Source: Bacillota bacterium (GTDB taxonomy: Bacteria > Bacillota > Clostridia > Acetivibrionales > DTU013). Taken from it: a stretch of DNA of 64,000 bases. Numbering within the stretch: position 1 is the first letter of the stretch; each line of letters starts with the position of its first letter. A program made the translations under genes and the position numbers. The notes under the pieces were generated by a model. The model made no database searches. It worked only from the letters and a program-made list of their open reading frames with translations, and was not told the origin of the DNA. The stretch covers positions 79,850 through 143,849 of the forward strand of contig JAEZRE010000005.1 in NCBI GenBank assembly GCA_023412915.1, in the 5' to 3' direction. This document shows positions 34,727-42,824 of this stretch, one piece after another.

Positions 34727-35161
34727 GTGATCAGAAAATATGTTGACAGTGATTTGACCGCTTGCGCTGAGATCATGATGAAAGTATATAACAATGAAAT
34801 GTGGCAATGCCGGTGGTCTCCTGAAACTGCGAAAAACTATCTGCAGGATTATGCGGGTTGTAGTAAATTCGTCGGCTATACGCTGCTTATCGATGGCGCG
34901 GTCAAAGGAGCCGTATTCTGTCATGAAAAGGTTTGGTGGAACAATAGCGAGATATTCATAGATGAAATGTTTGTTTCCCCGGAATTTCAAAGACAGGGAT
35001 ATGGGACAGAGCTTCTAAACGCCGTCGAACAATATATTTCCGAGCATAAATTGGCAGGCTTCACGCTGTCTACCAACAGATATTCACCTGCGCCCGACTT
35101 CTACAGGAAAAACGGCTTCTCGGATGCAGAGCATATTTTGTTCATGTACAAGGTTATCTGA
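34727..35161 (+). CDS. GNAT family N-acetyltransferase
   Basis: A 144-residue acetyltransferase: DEMFVSPEFQRQGYGTELLN is the acetyl-CoA loop and APDFYRKNGFSDAEH the C-terminal motif. The start is GTG at 34727 with GCGAGGG upstream. It lies 4 bp after the Fe-S protein and may be the third gene of that unit. Substrate unknown. Confidence 0.84.
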   Translation: MIRKYVDSDLTACAEIMMKVYNNEMWQCRWSPETAKNYLQDYAGCSKFVGYTLLIDGAVKGAVFCHEKVWWNNSEIFIDEMFVSPEFQRQGYGTELLNAVEQYISEHKLAGFTLSTNRYSPAPDFYRKNGFSDAEHILFMYKVI

Positions 35162-35190
35162 ACCAATACCAACCGGGGGCATTTGAAGTA

Positions 35191-36288
35191 ATGAAAAAAC
35201 TCGTCTTATCTATCCTTGTCATAAATGCATTTTTAATACTTGCCTCCTGCTCGTCCGATAAGTCTGCGGCAGTAACGGCCACTATGGAGCAAGCTGCTTC
35301 AACAGCCGTAACAGCAGTGGATATCCCGGACAGTACTGCACAAGATATAAGCGGTAAGACGCCCGATGCAAGCGATACGACGCCAGTTATTGGCGGTACT
35401 GTGCCTGATGTCAAGGTCACCGTGACTGATATTGGCGGTACTGTGCCTGATATCAAGGGCATCGTGACTGACATTGGCAATACTGCGCCTGACAGGAAAG
35501 AAACTCTGCCGGAAAAGATCCTCAAGACCGGCGCTGCCTATGCCATGTATGATTCAGACATATTTGAAGCCGATTATGACGGAGACGGGACGTTAGACAC
35601 TTTTTATGTTTTTACGGATAAGAGTACCTGGAAGGAAGGCGATATAGGCTGCTCGGCAGATATTTGGTTTGAGGACGAAAATGGCGTCAAAAGAGTAGCC
35701 GAATGGCAGTGTATCCGGCCGGATACCTATGGCAGCCTGAAATTGGCCGGTAAGAATTATTTCAGATACGATCTGGCATTCGCAACTGAAAGCCAGACGA
35801 TCTTATTGAGCGTAAAGGACGTAAATAGTATCGAAAGCTACAATTGCAAGGGCTTCGCTGAATACAGTGATAAAACCGACGATTTCACAATAACCGATTC
35901 AACCTACGACATGGTCTATTTGAAAAGTGACGATCTGACCTGCGGTCATACCTGGAAAAAGTACTTTTACTATGCAGATGGAAAAGGCTTTCATGAATAC
36001 GGAGCAAGGAAGATCACCCAGGAAGAATTTTTGCAATATCCCGGCGCGGACGGCATACTGGATGAAATAGGGAAGAAATACGGGAACGAAGGAGTTGCGC
36101 TGTCTTTTGGATTTCTGAAACGATGCAACGACTTATTGCATATTAATATCAACTCCGAGACTAAGGACGATATCACCCATTACTATATAACCTATAAAAT
36201 AGCTGCAGACGGTACGCTTGCGGAGGTCGAGGCCGGTGAGGGTCATTACGCGCCTGCGGCTGATACGGACATTGCCGTTTACAAGTGA
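35191..36288 (+). CDS. Secreted lipoprotein with short tandem repeats
   Basis: A 365-residue lipoprotein: signal MKKLVLSILVINAFLILASC with lipidated Cys20. Residues ~25-110 are Thr/Val/Asp-rich and include 14-residue repeats (IGGTVPD, VTD, IGGTVPD, VTD, IGNTAPD) coded by 42-bp DNA repeats, probably a flexible spacer from the membrane. The rest is a Tyr/Asp-rich domain with a DADYDGDGTLDT-like calcium loop near residue 130 (EADYDGDGTLDTFYVF). No family recognised. A gene fragment follows directly in the same frame after its stop. Confidence 0.7.
   Translation: MKKLVLSILVINAFLILASCSSDKSAAVTATMEQAASTAVTAVDIPDSTAQDISGKTPDASDTTPVIGGTVPDVKVTVTDIGGTVPDIKGIVTDIGNTAPDRKETLPEKILKTGAAYAMYDSDIFEADYDGDGTLDTFYVFTDKSTWKEGDIGCSADIWFEDENGVKRVAEWQCIRPDTYGSLKLAGKNYFRYDLAFATESQTILLSVKDVNSIESYNCKGFAEYSDKTDDFTITDSTYDMVYLKSDDLTCGHTWKKYFYYADGKGFHEYGARKITQEEFLQYPGADGILDEIGKKYGNEGVALSFGFLKRCNDLLHININSETKDDITHYYITYKIAADGTLAEVEAGEGHYAPAADTDIAVYK
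35389..35500 (+). repeat. 42-bp tandem repeats inside the lipoprotein gene
   Basis: Copies begin ATTGGC at 35389, 35431 and 35473, an exact 42-bp period; the third is partial. Each encodes 14 residues. Confidence 0.9.
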
Positions 36289-36581
36289 TATCCGTCAGCC
36301 AGTGTTGACAGGGAATTGACCGGGAGCAAAAAAGAATATGCGCATATGGGCATGCTGCACATTTCATATGAGCACAGGAGCAAGGGGATGGGAAAGAAAA
36401 TGTTTGCTGTCGTCTGTGAGCGGGTCAGGGCTTTCGGCGCACGGAAGCTGTATATCTCTTCGCATTCCTCCGAGGAGTCGCAGGCATTTATAAAGCCGTC
36501 GGCTGCGCAGAGGCGGAAGAGATCGATCCTGTCGCAGTCGAGAAGGAGCCTTGCGATTGCCAGATAGGATTTGTACTGTAA
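36289..36581 (+). pseudogene. Truncated and frameshifted GNAT acetyltransferase
   Basis: Right after the lipoprotein stop the same frame encodes the C-terminal half of an acetyltransferase: GSKKEYAHMGMLHISYEHRS, KGMGKKMFAVVCERVRAFGA, KKLYISSHSSEESQAF-like. At 36487-36489 a T is missing (TTT instead of TTTT); in the shifted frame the family ending follows (YKAVGCAEAEEIDP, KEPCDCQIGFVL) to TAA at 36579. The N-terminal half and a start are absent. Confidence 0.78.
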
Positions 36582-37108
36582 AAAGGGATAGGGGTGTTAA
36601 GCGTATAAAAGCGATACTGTCTGAAGATAGATTCAACTTCATTTCGGAAGAAAACAAGGCTTTCATTACTGCATTCGACGAAGAGATCAATAAACTCGGC
36701 TATGGCTGCGGCGGCCATATTGGCGAAGGTTACTGCTGGGGCAGGTACATGATCATCTACTCCAAAAACGGAGTCAAAAGCAAACAGGTGGCAGCCAGAG
36801 TATACATAAGGGAAAGCTCTATTGTTCTCAGGCTTTTCCTTAACAATATCGATAAGCACCATAATTACATTGAGAACTCCAAAAGCTTCGTAAAAGAAGT
36901 TTTTGAAGGCGAATACGGGAACTGTCGCCGCTGCCATAATGATAAGGGCGGCATATGCAAATTCAGGAAGACCTATACGTTGGAGAACAGGTTAATAGAA
37001 AAATGCAATGGATATACCTTTGAATTCAACGGACCTGATTTGGTAAAATTGCCTGATTACGTGGGCCTTCTGAAAGAGTTTTACACACCCATAAGATCGC
37101 TGAAATAG
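36551..37108 (+). CDS. Conserved protein of unknown function with Cys/His cluster
   Basis: A frame of up to 185 residues. The conserved part begins around KRIKAILSEDRFNFISEENK and contains GEGYCWGRYMIIYSKNGVKS, a possible zinc site CRRCHNDKGGICKFRKTY, and the ending CNGYTFEFNGPDL. I know similar proteins from Clostridia, without a function. The start is unresolved: TTG at 36551 lies inside the upstream pseudogene without a site, while GGGATAGGGG (36585-36594) is followed only by unusual codons (GTT 36596, ATA 36605). The body of the gene looks intact. Confidence 0.6.
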   Translation: MRLPDRICTVKRDRGVKRIKAILSEDRFNFISEENKAFITAFDEEINKLGYGCGGHIGEGYCWGRYMIIYSKNGVKSKQVAARVYIRESSIVLRLFLNNIDKHHNYIENSKSFVKEVFEGEYGNCRRCHNDKGGICKFRKTYTLENRLIEKCNGYTFEFNGPDLVKLPDYVGLLKEFYTPIRSLK

Positions 37109-37164
37109 AAGAAAATCGACCGGCCGGTTCGTATTATATGAAAATGTAAAAGGAGGATTTTAAA

Positions 37165-37365
37165 ATGGAATCTTGGGAATACCAGACGATACAGCTGGAA
37201 ACACATGGGGTCATGGGCGGCATAGTCGACATGACGTCATTCCAAAACGAACTCAATGATCTTGGAAGGGATGGCTGGGAGCTTGTCACATGCTTTGATA
37301 CTAATATGAGCTATGGACAAACCCGTTACGTTATCGGGGTGTTCAAGCGCAAACGCCAGTTTTAA
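37165..37365 (+). CDS. DUF4177 domain small protein
   Basis: A 66-residue protein: WEYQTIQLE at the start, FQNELNDLGRDGWELVTCFD in the middle and VIGVFKRKR at the end are the DUF4177 pattern. Function is unknown. AAAGGAGG lies 8 nt before the ATG. Confidence 0.85.
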   Translation: MESWEYQTIQLETHGVMGGIVDMTSFQNELNDLGRDGWELVTCFDTNMSYGQTRYVIGVFKRKRQF

Positions 37366-37424
37366 CCCCTGTATTTCTGGAACTTTTTTGAAAGCATATC
37401 GTCAAAATGTTCCAGGGTGATTTT

Positions 37425-37703
37425 ATGAGGGTCAAATACCTTTTTAGCTTTGTATTATTATTGGGTATGAGTCTGCTTTGTTCGCCGGACAGCGTTGCGT
37501 CGACAGTAAATGATTCCGATAAGTCTGACGTGTTTTTGAATAGCGCTTCCTATGATTCAGGTATATTGAACGGCGCTTTCAGTTCGATAGACCCTGGCAT
37601 AATCGTTTACCCAAAGTATAATTGTGATCCCCAAATGTGTATATCGACTGTTCAAAGTATTGATCCCGGATTTCTCATAAGGGATCGACAAAATAAAAAA
37701 TAA
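37425..37703 (+). CDS. Small secreted protein of unknown function
   Basis: A 92-residue protein with a signal peptide (RVKYLFSFVLLLGMSLLCSP), possibly cut after VAS near residue 26. The mature part is short and carries two SIDPG motifs and a CDPQMC pair that could form a disulfide. The ATG at 37425 has AGGGTGA upstream. I recognise no family. A terminator follows. Confidence 0.6.
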   Translation: MRVKYLFSFVLLLGMSLLCSPDSVASTVNDSDKSDVFLNSASYDSGILNGAFSSIDPGIIVYPKYNCDPQMCISTVQSIDPGFLIRDRQNKK

Positions 37704-37718
37704 TCGCGTTTACAGATT

Positions 37719-37749
37719 AAGCCCTAAGATCAAAGGTCATAGGGCTTTG
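37719..37749 (+). terminator. Terminator after the small secreted protein
   Basis: AAGCCCTA (37719-37726) pairs with TAGGGCTT (37740-37747), an 8-bp stem, with TTTGT following. The T run is short. Confidence 0.6.
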
Positions 37750-37860
37750 TAATTGATTCCGCGTAATTCGAGTCCTTAATATTTTGTCATGCTTACTCAC
37801 CTATATTATTGACTATCCCCGTGCGTACATATATAATAATTTCCAATATTTATATGTTTA

Positions 37861-38439
37861 ATGGAGTTGAGTATTTTGCTTGAACATAAGGGAACGGTGC
37901 CGATCGAAACCGAAAGGCTGGTTTTGCGCCGTTTTAACAGGGACGACGCCCCCTGTATATTCAATAACTGGGCAAACGATATTGATGTATGCAGGTATAT
38001 GAGATGGATGCCTCATAAGGATAAGGAAGAGTCGCGGCGCATTCTCAAAGGCTGGTTGGATTCCTACCGCAGGGAAGCTTTCTACCAATGGGCCATAACG
38101 CTGAAAAATTCGAATGAGCCTATAGGCGCGATTGCCTTATTCGTGGTCAACGAATCCGATCTTTGCGGGGACGTAGGGTACTGCATAGGCAGCAAATACT
38201 GGGGACAGGGGATCGTAACTGAAGCCCTCAAATCTACGCTGAGTTTTGCGTTTGCCTCGGTCGGTTTCAACAGGATAGAGGCCTATCACTCCGTAAACAA
38301 CCCTGCCTCAGGGAGGGTCATGCAGAAGGCGGGAATGACCTTTGAAGGCATGGCAAAGCAAAAGTACAGAAGTATCACGGGCTTTGAAGACAGCAATATG
38401 TATTCAATAATAAAAGAGGATTTTGAGCGGATGAAATGA
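37861..38439 (+). CDS. GNAT acetyltransferase, RimJ/RimL type
   Basis: A 192-residue acetyltransferase: PIETERLVLRRFNRDDAPCI, WLDSYRREAFYQWAITLKNS, GYCIGSKYWGQGIVTEALKS and NPASGRVMQKAGMTFEG. It is clearly a relative of the gene at 30260. The ATG at 37861 has no ribosome site; TTG at 37876 with GGAG 9 nt upstream is an equally likely start. Its stop overlaps the ATG of the next gene. Confidence 0.86.
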   Translation: MELSILLEHKGTVPIETERLVLRRFNRDDAPCIFNNWANDIDVCRYMRWMPHKDKEESRRILKGWLDSYRREAFYQWAITLKNSNEPIGAIALFVVNESDLCGDVGYCIGSKYWGQGIVTEALKSTLSFAFASVGFNRIEAYHSVNNPASGRVMQKAGMTFEGMAKQKYRSITGFEDSNMYSIIKEDFERMK

Positions 38440-38795
38440 AAAAAATAAATTCAATATGGTACGGTGCCCGAATATTGGCGGTTTGCGGGATGTTTATGAT
38501 CGCGATCCCGGCAGTGTCATACCTGCTCTTAACCACTTTTCTGAGGACGGGTATAGTGACTGTGATCATCAGAGTCTCCATGGTTACGGGCGGAGTTATC
38601 CTGCTGATATTCGGTGTCATACTGACAATCGAACTGCAGCAGGACAAAAGGATAAACCTGAATTATAAACAATTGAGATACCATAAAATACGAATCAATG
38701 ATGAAGTATTTGAGTGCCAGAACTGCGGCAGCAGAACGGCAAAGATAGAAGACACTTATTGCAGGGAATGCGGAGTAAGGTTCAACAAGCCGTAA
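38436..38795 (+). CDS. Small membrane protein with C-terminal zinc ribbon
   Basis: A 119-residue protein with two helices (about residues 10-32 and 42-65) and a C-terminal zinc ribbon, CQNCGSRTAKIEDTYCREC, giving two CxxC pairs. Both ends should be inside the cell. No known family or function. It starts at an ATGA overlap with the preceding acetyltransferase gene. Confidence 0.7.
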   Translation: MKKINSIWYGARILAVCGMFMIAIPAVSYLLLTTFLRTGIVTVIIRVSMVTGGVILLIFGVILTIELQQDKRINLNYKQLRYHKIRINDEVFECQNCGSRTAKIEDTYCRECGVRFNKP

Positions 38796-38823
38796 TTGTT
38801 ACCAACCAAAGGGAGAGCAAGCT

Positions 38824-39195
38824 ATGGAAAACGGAAGACAAAAGTTTGAATCGGTCGATGAATACATCGGATCATTTCCGGAAAGCATCCAGAAAAAGCT
38901 GGAGGAGATGAGAGCGATAATAAAGACGCTGGTACCGGAGGCGCAGGAGAAGATAAGCTACCAGATGCCGGCTTTTTACCGGGACGGGGTCATTGTTTGG
39001 TATGCAGGCTATGCAAAGCATATAGGCTTTTATCCCGGAGCTGACGGTATAGCAGCGTTCAAAGCTGAACTGGCAGGCTACAAAAGCGCGAAAGGCTCCG
39101 TGCAGTTTCCGCTGGATAAGCCTTTGCCTGTCGAATTGATAAGTAAAATGGTCAGGTTCCGGGCGGAAAGCATCAAAAAGAAGGACAGAAAGTGA
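38824..39195 (+). CDS. DUF1801 (YdhG-like) domain protein
   Basis: A 123-residue protein: SVDEYIGSFPESIQKKLEEM, then KISYQMPAFY, VWYAGYAKHIGFYP and PLDKPLPVELISKMV are the DUF1801 landmarks. Relatives are sometimes described as iron-chaperone-like; this is not proven for the family. AAAGGGAGAG lies upstream of the ATG. Confidence 0.87.
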   Translation: MENGRQKFESVDEYIGSFPESIQKKLEEMRAIIKTLVPEAQEKISYQMPAFYRDGVIVWYAGYAKHIGFYPGADGIAAFKAELAGYKSAKGSVQFPLDKPLPVELISKMVRFRAESIKKKDRK

Positions 39196-39250
39196 CCGCC
39201 GCGTTTCATAAGCCGGCAGGATAAGCATTAAAAAGGCAGGGGGGTCAAAC

Positions 39251-39739
39251 ATGAGCAATTCCATAACCATAAGGAAAATAGAGGATAAATTCGAGGAATG
39301 CAATGACGTAATCAGAAGGTCTTTTATCACCGTAGCCGAAGAGTTTAACATAACCCGGGAGAACGCCCCTAAAAACCCTGCCTTCCTTGGCCCCGAATCC
39401 TTGGTCGGAATGAAGGAGAAAGGGGTTTCGATGCACGGAGCGTACATGGGTAATACCTGTGTGGGCTTTGTGGCTGTGGAAAAGGCAAATGACGAAGTCT
39501 TTTACATGGAGAGGCTTGCGGTATTGCCGGAATACAGGCATAACGGTTATGGGCGCGAGCTGATAGACTTCGTAATGGACTTTGTACGTAAGAACGGCGG
39601 GAAAAAGGTATCCATCGGCATCATAAACGAAAACAGGCGTCTCAAGGATTGGTACATAAGCTGCGGGTTTACAGAAACAGGCACGAAGAAATTTGAGCAT
39701 TTGCCTTTTGAAGTCTGCTTCATGGAGAGGACCGTATAG
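39251..39739 (+). CDS. GNAT family N-acetyltransferase
   Basis: A 162-residue acetyltransferase: FYMERLAVLPEYRHNGYGRE is the acetyl-CoA loop, with IINENRRLKDWYISCGFTET near the end. GCAGGGGGG precedes the ATG. Substrate unknown. Confidence 0.86.
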   Translation: MSNSITIRKIEDKFEECNDVIRRSFITVAEEFNITRENAPKNPAFLGPESLVGMKEKGVSMHGAYMGNTCVGFVAVEKANDEVFYMERLAVLPEYRHNGYGRELIDFVMDFVRKNGGKKVSIGIINENRRLKDWYISCGFTETGTKKFEHLPFEVCFMERTV

Positions 39740-39771
39740 AAATATAAGTTATCGAAAGGATGTGTCGGAGC

Positions 39772-40485
39772 GTGGAGCTTGCCAGAACAAATTTACCGGC
39801 AGAGCGGAAGAAAGCCGTAACAGACCTTTGCACAATTCTTATAGTAATGTTTCTGATCCTTGGAATTTACATGGCTTTTCAATCGTGGTTCCATTCTTTT
39901 GCCAATGATAAAAGCGTCGCTATCCTTCTGCGGACCTTGGTAATGGCACTTATGCAGTTCGGTCTGGCGGGGCTCGGGATAACGGTGGTTTCCGTTTTCA
40001 GGAAGGAGAGCTTCCTGGGATATGGATTCAGGGAAAAAGGCATATTCCCTTCGATAATTCTCTCAGCTTTGATGTTTATTCCTTATTTTGCTTTTGCTGT
40101 CTATACGGGAGCTTTTTCGGGCTATATGCCGTTTAAAACGGTGTGGATGACAGAAGACATCCTGTCATCCGGATTTCCCGTAAATGTCGTCGGAATGTTG
40201 ATAGTAGCGATCGCCTGGGGCTTTTTTGAGGGTTTCAATTATGTGGTGATCAGTGAAAAAATAAACACCATATTTCCGCCGAAGAATATGTGGCTTAATT
40301 GGGGCGCTATTATTTGCGGCGTAATGTGTATCCTGATCCACGGCATGGTCGGCGTTACTGTTAAAAATATCATTGAAATGGCTGCGGTTTTCATCATAAT
40401 TTACGGTATGCTTTTGGTAAAGGAAAGAACCGGCAATGCATGGGGCAGCGTATTTGCTTTCATCCTTTTGTGGAATGCATTTTAA
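39772..40485 (+). CDS. CPBP-like intramembrane protein
   Basis: A 237-residue membrane protein with about seven helices. WGFFEGFNYVVISEKI (Glu pair region) and MCILIHGMVGV (His) resemble the CPBP/Abi protease motifs, but the canonical EExxxR is not clear, so catalytic activity is uncertain. I prefer the GTG at 39772 since AAAGGA lies ~10 nt before it; the ATG at 39760 directly abuts that site. Confidence 0.62.
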   Translation: MELARTNLPAERKKAVTDLCTILIVMFLILGIYMAFQSWFHSFANDKSVAILLRTLVMALMQFGLAGLGITVVSVFRKESFLGYGFREKGIFPSIILSALMFIPYFAFAVYTGAFSGYMPFKTVWMTEDILSSGFPVNVVGMLIVAIAWGFFEGFNYVVISEKINTIFPPKNMWLNWGAIICGVMCILIHGMVGVTVKNIIEMAAVFIIIYGMLLVKERTGNAWGSVFAFILLWNAF

Positions 40486-40547
40486 GCTGGTTCACATAAG
40501 CATAAATAAAGTTGTTCGTGAATCTAATATGTGAAAGAGGGCTTCGA

Positions 40548-41045
40548 ATGAATTTGTTTACCGACAAATTGAAAAAGCAGACCGGAATCATCATGTTGGA
40601 CATCGGCCATACCTTTGCGGAAGTAACCGATGAATTGATGCAGAAGGAAGTGAACGGCTTTCTGATGTGGAATCATTTTTACCATATGCTCAATTCGATA
40701 GATCGCATTTTTGCTTATTCGGAAGGCTACCGGTTCCCGGAGTTCCACGAGGAAGGCATGAACAAGCTCGATTGTGCATATGGCAAGACCTTGAGCAAAG
40801 ACCGGTTGGAAATGTATTTCTGGAATATCAGGGAGAAGCTCTCGGCCTATCTTGACAACATGGACGATGAAAGACTGTTGGAAGAAGTTATCTGCCAGGA
40901 AATGAGGATCTCGAGGTTTGACCTGATAATAGCGCAGTTCAGGCATATCACATGGCATCTGGGCTATATTCAGGGCTGTATCAGGATGGAGACAGGAAAG
41001 CTGCCGGTTTATATTGGAGTTAACAAGGATTTCTATCCGATTTGA
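40548..41045 (+). CDS. DinB-like protein
   Basis: A 165-residue four-helix protein of the DinB/YfiT superfamily: WNHFYHMLNSIDRIF carries the first His, and FRHITWHLGYIQGCI the C-terminal HxxxH-type metal site. Members are metal-dependent thiol or transferase enzymes; the substrate is unknown. AAGAGGG lies before the ATG. A relative with the same ending is at 45644. Confidence 0.78.
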   Translation: MNLFTDKLKKQTGIIMLDIGHTFAEVTDELMQKEVNGFLMWNHFYHMLNSIDRIFAYSEGYRFPEFHEEGMNKLDCAYGKTLSKDRLEMYFWNIREKLSAYLDNMDDERLLEEVICQEMRISRFDLIIAQFRHITWHLGYIQGCIRMETGKLPVYIGVNKDFYPI

Positions 41046-41061
41046 ACAAGGAGGCAAAATA

Positions 41062-41466
41062 ATGCCGTTTATTAATCTGAAGCTTGTAAAAGGCCAGGTG
41101 TCGGACGATCAAAAGGTAAAACTGGTCGAGGGCATAACCGATCTGGTGGTCGGGATCATGGGAAGGGACAGGAATTATACCGTTATCACTGTTGACGAGC
41201 TTGATGCAGGCCAGTGGGCGGTCGGCGGGAGGTTCATAAACGTGGGTTCCGATAAAATAGTAACCTTCCTGAATATCAAGGTTTCCAAAGGCACGACCAA
41301 CCCGGAGGAAATGGAAAACATGATGCACGCCGTAGGGAAGCTGATGTCGGAGGTGCTAGGGAACTGCCATGAGACCAACTATTTCATCATAGACGAACTG
41401 AATCCCGATGCATGGGGTTACGACGGCATACCGATGACGACGAGAAGAAGGCTGAACGAACAGTAA
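41062..41466 (+). CDS. Tandem 4-oxalocrotonate tautomerase-like protein
   Basis: A 134-residue protein made of two tautomerase units. The first begins right after the initiator Met with Pro (PFINLKLVKGQVSDDQKVKL), the catalytic proline of the family; the second starts about residue 70 (IVTFLNIKVSKGTTNPEEME) and has no free N-terminal Pro. GGAGG lies 8 nt before the ATG at 41062. The reaction is unknown. Confidence 0.82.
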   Translation: MPFINLKLVKGQVSDDQKVKLVEGITDLVVGIMGRDRNYTVITVDELDAGQWAVGGRFINVGSDKIVTFLNIKVSKGTTNPEEMENMMHAVGKLMSEVLGNCHETNYFIIDELNPDAWGYDGIPMTTRRRLNEQ

Positions 41467-41486
41467 ATACATTGAGGAGCTGCAGA

Positions 41487-42005
41487 ATGAAAAAAGGAAT
41501 AAAGCTGTATAACGTAATTTTCCCGATCTGGTTTTTGATTTTTTTTCCGCCGGTGATCTTTATAACACTTGTGGGCAATTTCATAATAGATTCTTTGGTG
41601 ACGATACTTTGTTTTGCGGTTTTCAAACTAACTTCGTTAAGGCTCGACCTGAAAACCTTTTATAAGAGTAATGTGCTCAAAGTATGGATATTCGGCTTTT
41701 TATCGGACATCATAGGAGCGGCGCTGCTTTTTGTTGTAAGCGTTTGCGGAACCGGAATGGGGTTGCCTGACAAATACCTGACTGGAATTAATTTCGATCC
41801 CTTCGGTAATCCTCAGGCACTCATTATAATAATATTCGCAATGCTTGTCTCTGCGGCATTTATACTCTTCTTCAACTACAGGTTCACCTTTGTACGGCAG
41901 ATAGAGGACAAAAAGCTCAGGTTCAAGGTCGCGCTTACGATCGCGCTGATAACAATGCCGTGGACCTTCCTGCTTCCGACCAAATGGTTCTACAGAGGAT
42001 GGTAA
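41487..42005 (+). CDS. Membrane protein of unknown function
   Basis: A 172-residue protein with about five helices (for example IFPIWFLIFFPPVIFITLVG near the N-terminus, IWIFGFLSDIIGAALLF-like in the middle). I recognise no family. TGAGGAG lies before the ATG at 41487. It is followed by the promoter of the methyltransferase gene. Confidence 0.62.
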   Translation: MKKGIKLYNVIFPIWFLIFFPPVIFITLVGNFIIDSLVTILCFAVFKLTSLRLDLKTFYKSNVLKVWIFGFLSDIIGAALLFVVSVCGTGMGLPDKYLTGINFDPFGNPQALIIIIFAMLVSAAFILFFNYRFTFVRQIEDKKLRFKVALTIALITMPWTFLLPTKWFYRGW

Positions 42006-42026
42006 TATTATAACCGAACTTTACGG

Positions 42027-42141
42027 TTGAAAAAATAAAGCTTATTTGGTACAATAAGGATAAACGGGAAGAACTTGAACAGCCGGCGCAGGCCGGCTAT
42101 TTTCGTCTCGTGCACATGCTTTGAAGCCGGGATGCGGCTTC
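42027..42141 (+). promoter_or_regulatory. Promoter and two-hairpin leader of the methyltransferase/nucleotidyltransferase operon
   Basis: TTGAAA (42027-42032), a 17-bp spacer and TACAAT (42050-42055) form a strong promoter. The leader has two hairpins: AGCCGGC/GCCGGCT (42081-42098) followed by ATTTTC, and GAAGCCG/CGGCTTC (42123-42141). The first resembles a weak terminator, so attenuation is possible. GGGGGTG precedes the ATG at 42162. Confidence 0.55.
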
Positions 42142-42161
42142 ATTACCGGGGGTGTCCGTAA

Positions 42162-42824
42162 ATGGATTTTAATACCGCAGCTGCGGGCTGGGATACTGAT
42201 AAAAGGATCAAACGCGCAGAAACAATATCTGATGAGATCGCTAAGACAATTCACATAAAACCGCATTCGAACGCACTGGAATTCGGCTGCGGCACCGGTC
42301 TTATCAGCTTTGGGCTCAGGGACAGATTCGACCATATAACTCTTGTCGACACTTCCGAAGCTATGGTAGATATGCTCTGCAGCAAAATCAGAGAAGCGGG
42401 AATAACCAATATGACCGCGCTGAAAGCCGATATCCTGGGCGCTGCCGGATCCGGCCGGGATGCGGTGCGATTTGCTCTGCCGCAGGATAAATACGACGTC
42501 ATTTATACATCGATGGCGCTGCACCATGTCGTCGACGTGAGCTCCGCACTGACCGCCTTTTATGAACTGCTCAGTGAAGGCGGAACAATCTGCATTGTGG
42601 ATCTGACAAAGGATGACGGCAGCTTTCACAGGCTGGAGAAGGATTTTAACGGCCACAACGGTTTCGAACAGCAGGAACTGAAGGCTGCATTGGAGTATAA
42701 AGGCTTTACCGATGTCCATACCAGGATATTCTTTGAAGACATAAAGAGGATCGAAGACAGGGATGTGCCGTATTCATTGTTCATAATGACCGGCAGCAAG
42801 CCCGCGGGGAGGGACGGAAAATGA
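42162..42824 (+). CDS. Class I SAM-dependent methyltransferase
   Basis: A 220-residue methyltransferase: ALEFGCGTGLISFGL is the SAM-binding motif I, LVDTSEAMVDML motif II, DVIYTSMALHHVVDV motif IV. Small-molecule type; the substrate is unknown. It overlaps the nucleotidyltransferase gene by ATGA, so both are translated together. With an adenylyltransferase-like partner, a role in resisting or modifying a small molecule can be imagined but not shown. Confidence 0.87.
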   Translation: MDFNTAAAGWDTDKRIKRAETISDEIAKTIHIKPHSNALEFGCGTGLISFGLRDRFDHITLVDTSEAMVDMLCSKIREAGITNMTALKADILGAAGSGRDAVRFALPQDKYDVIYTSMALHHVVDVSSALTAFYELLSEGGTICIVDLTKDDGSFHRLEKDFNGHNGFEQQELKAALEYKGFTDVHTRIFFEDIKRIEDRDVPYSLFIMTGSKPAGRDGK

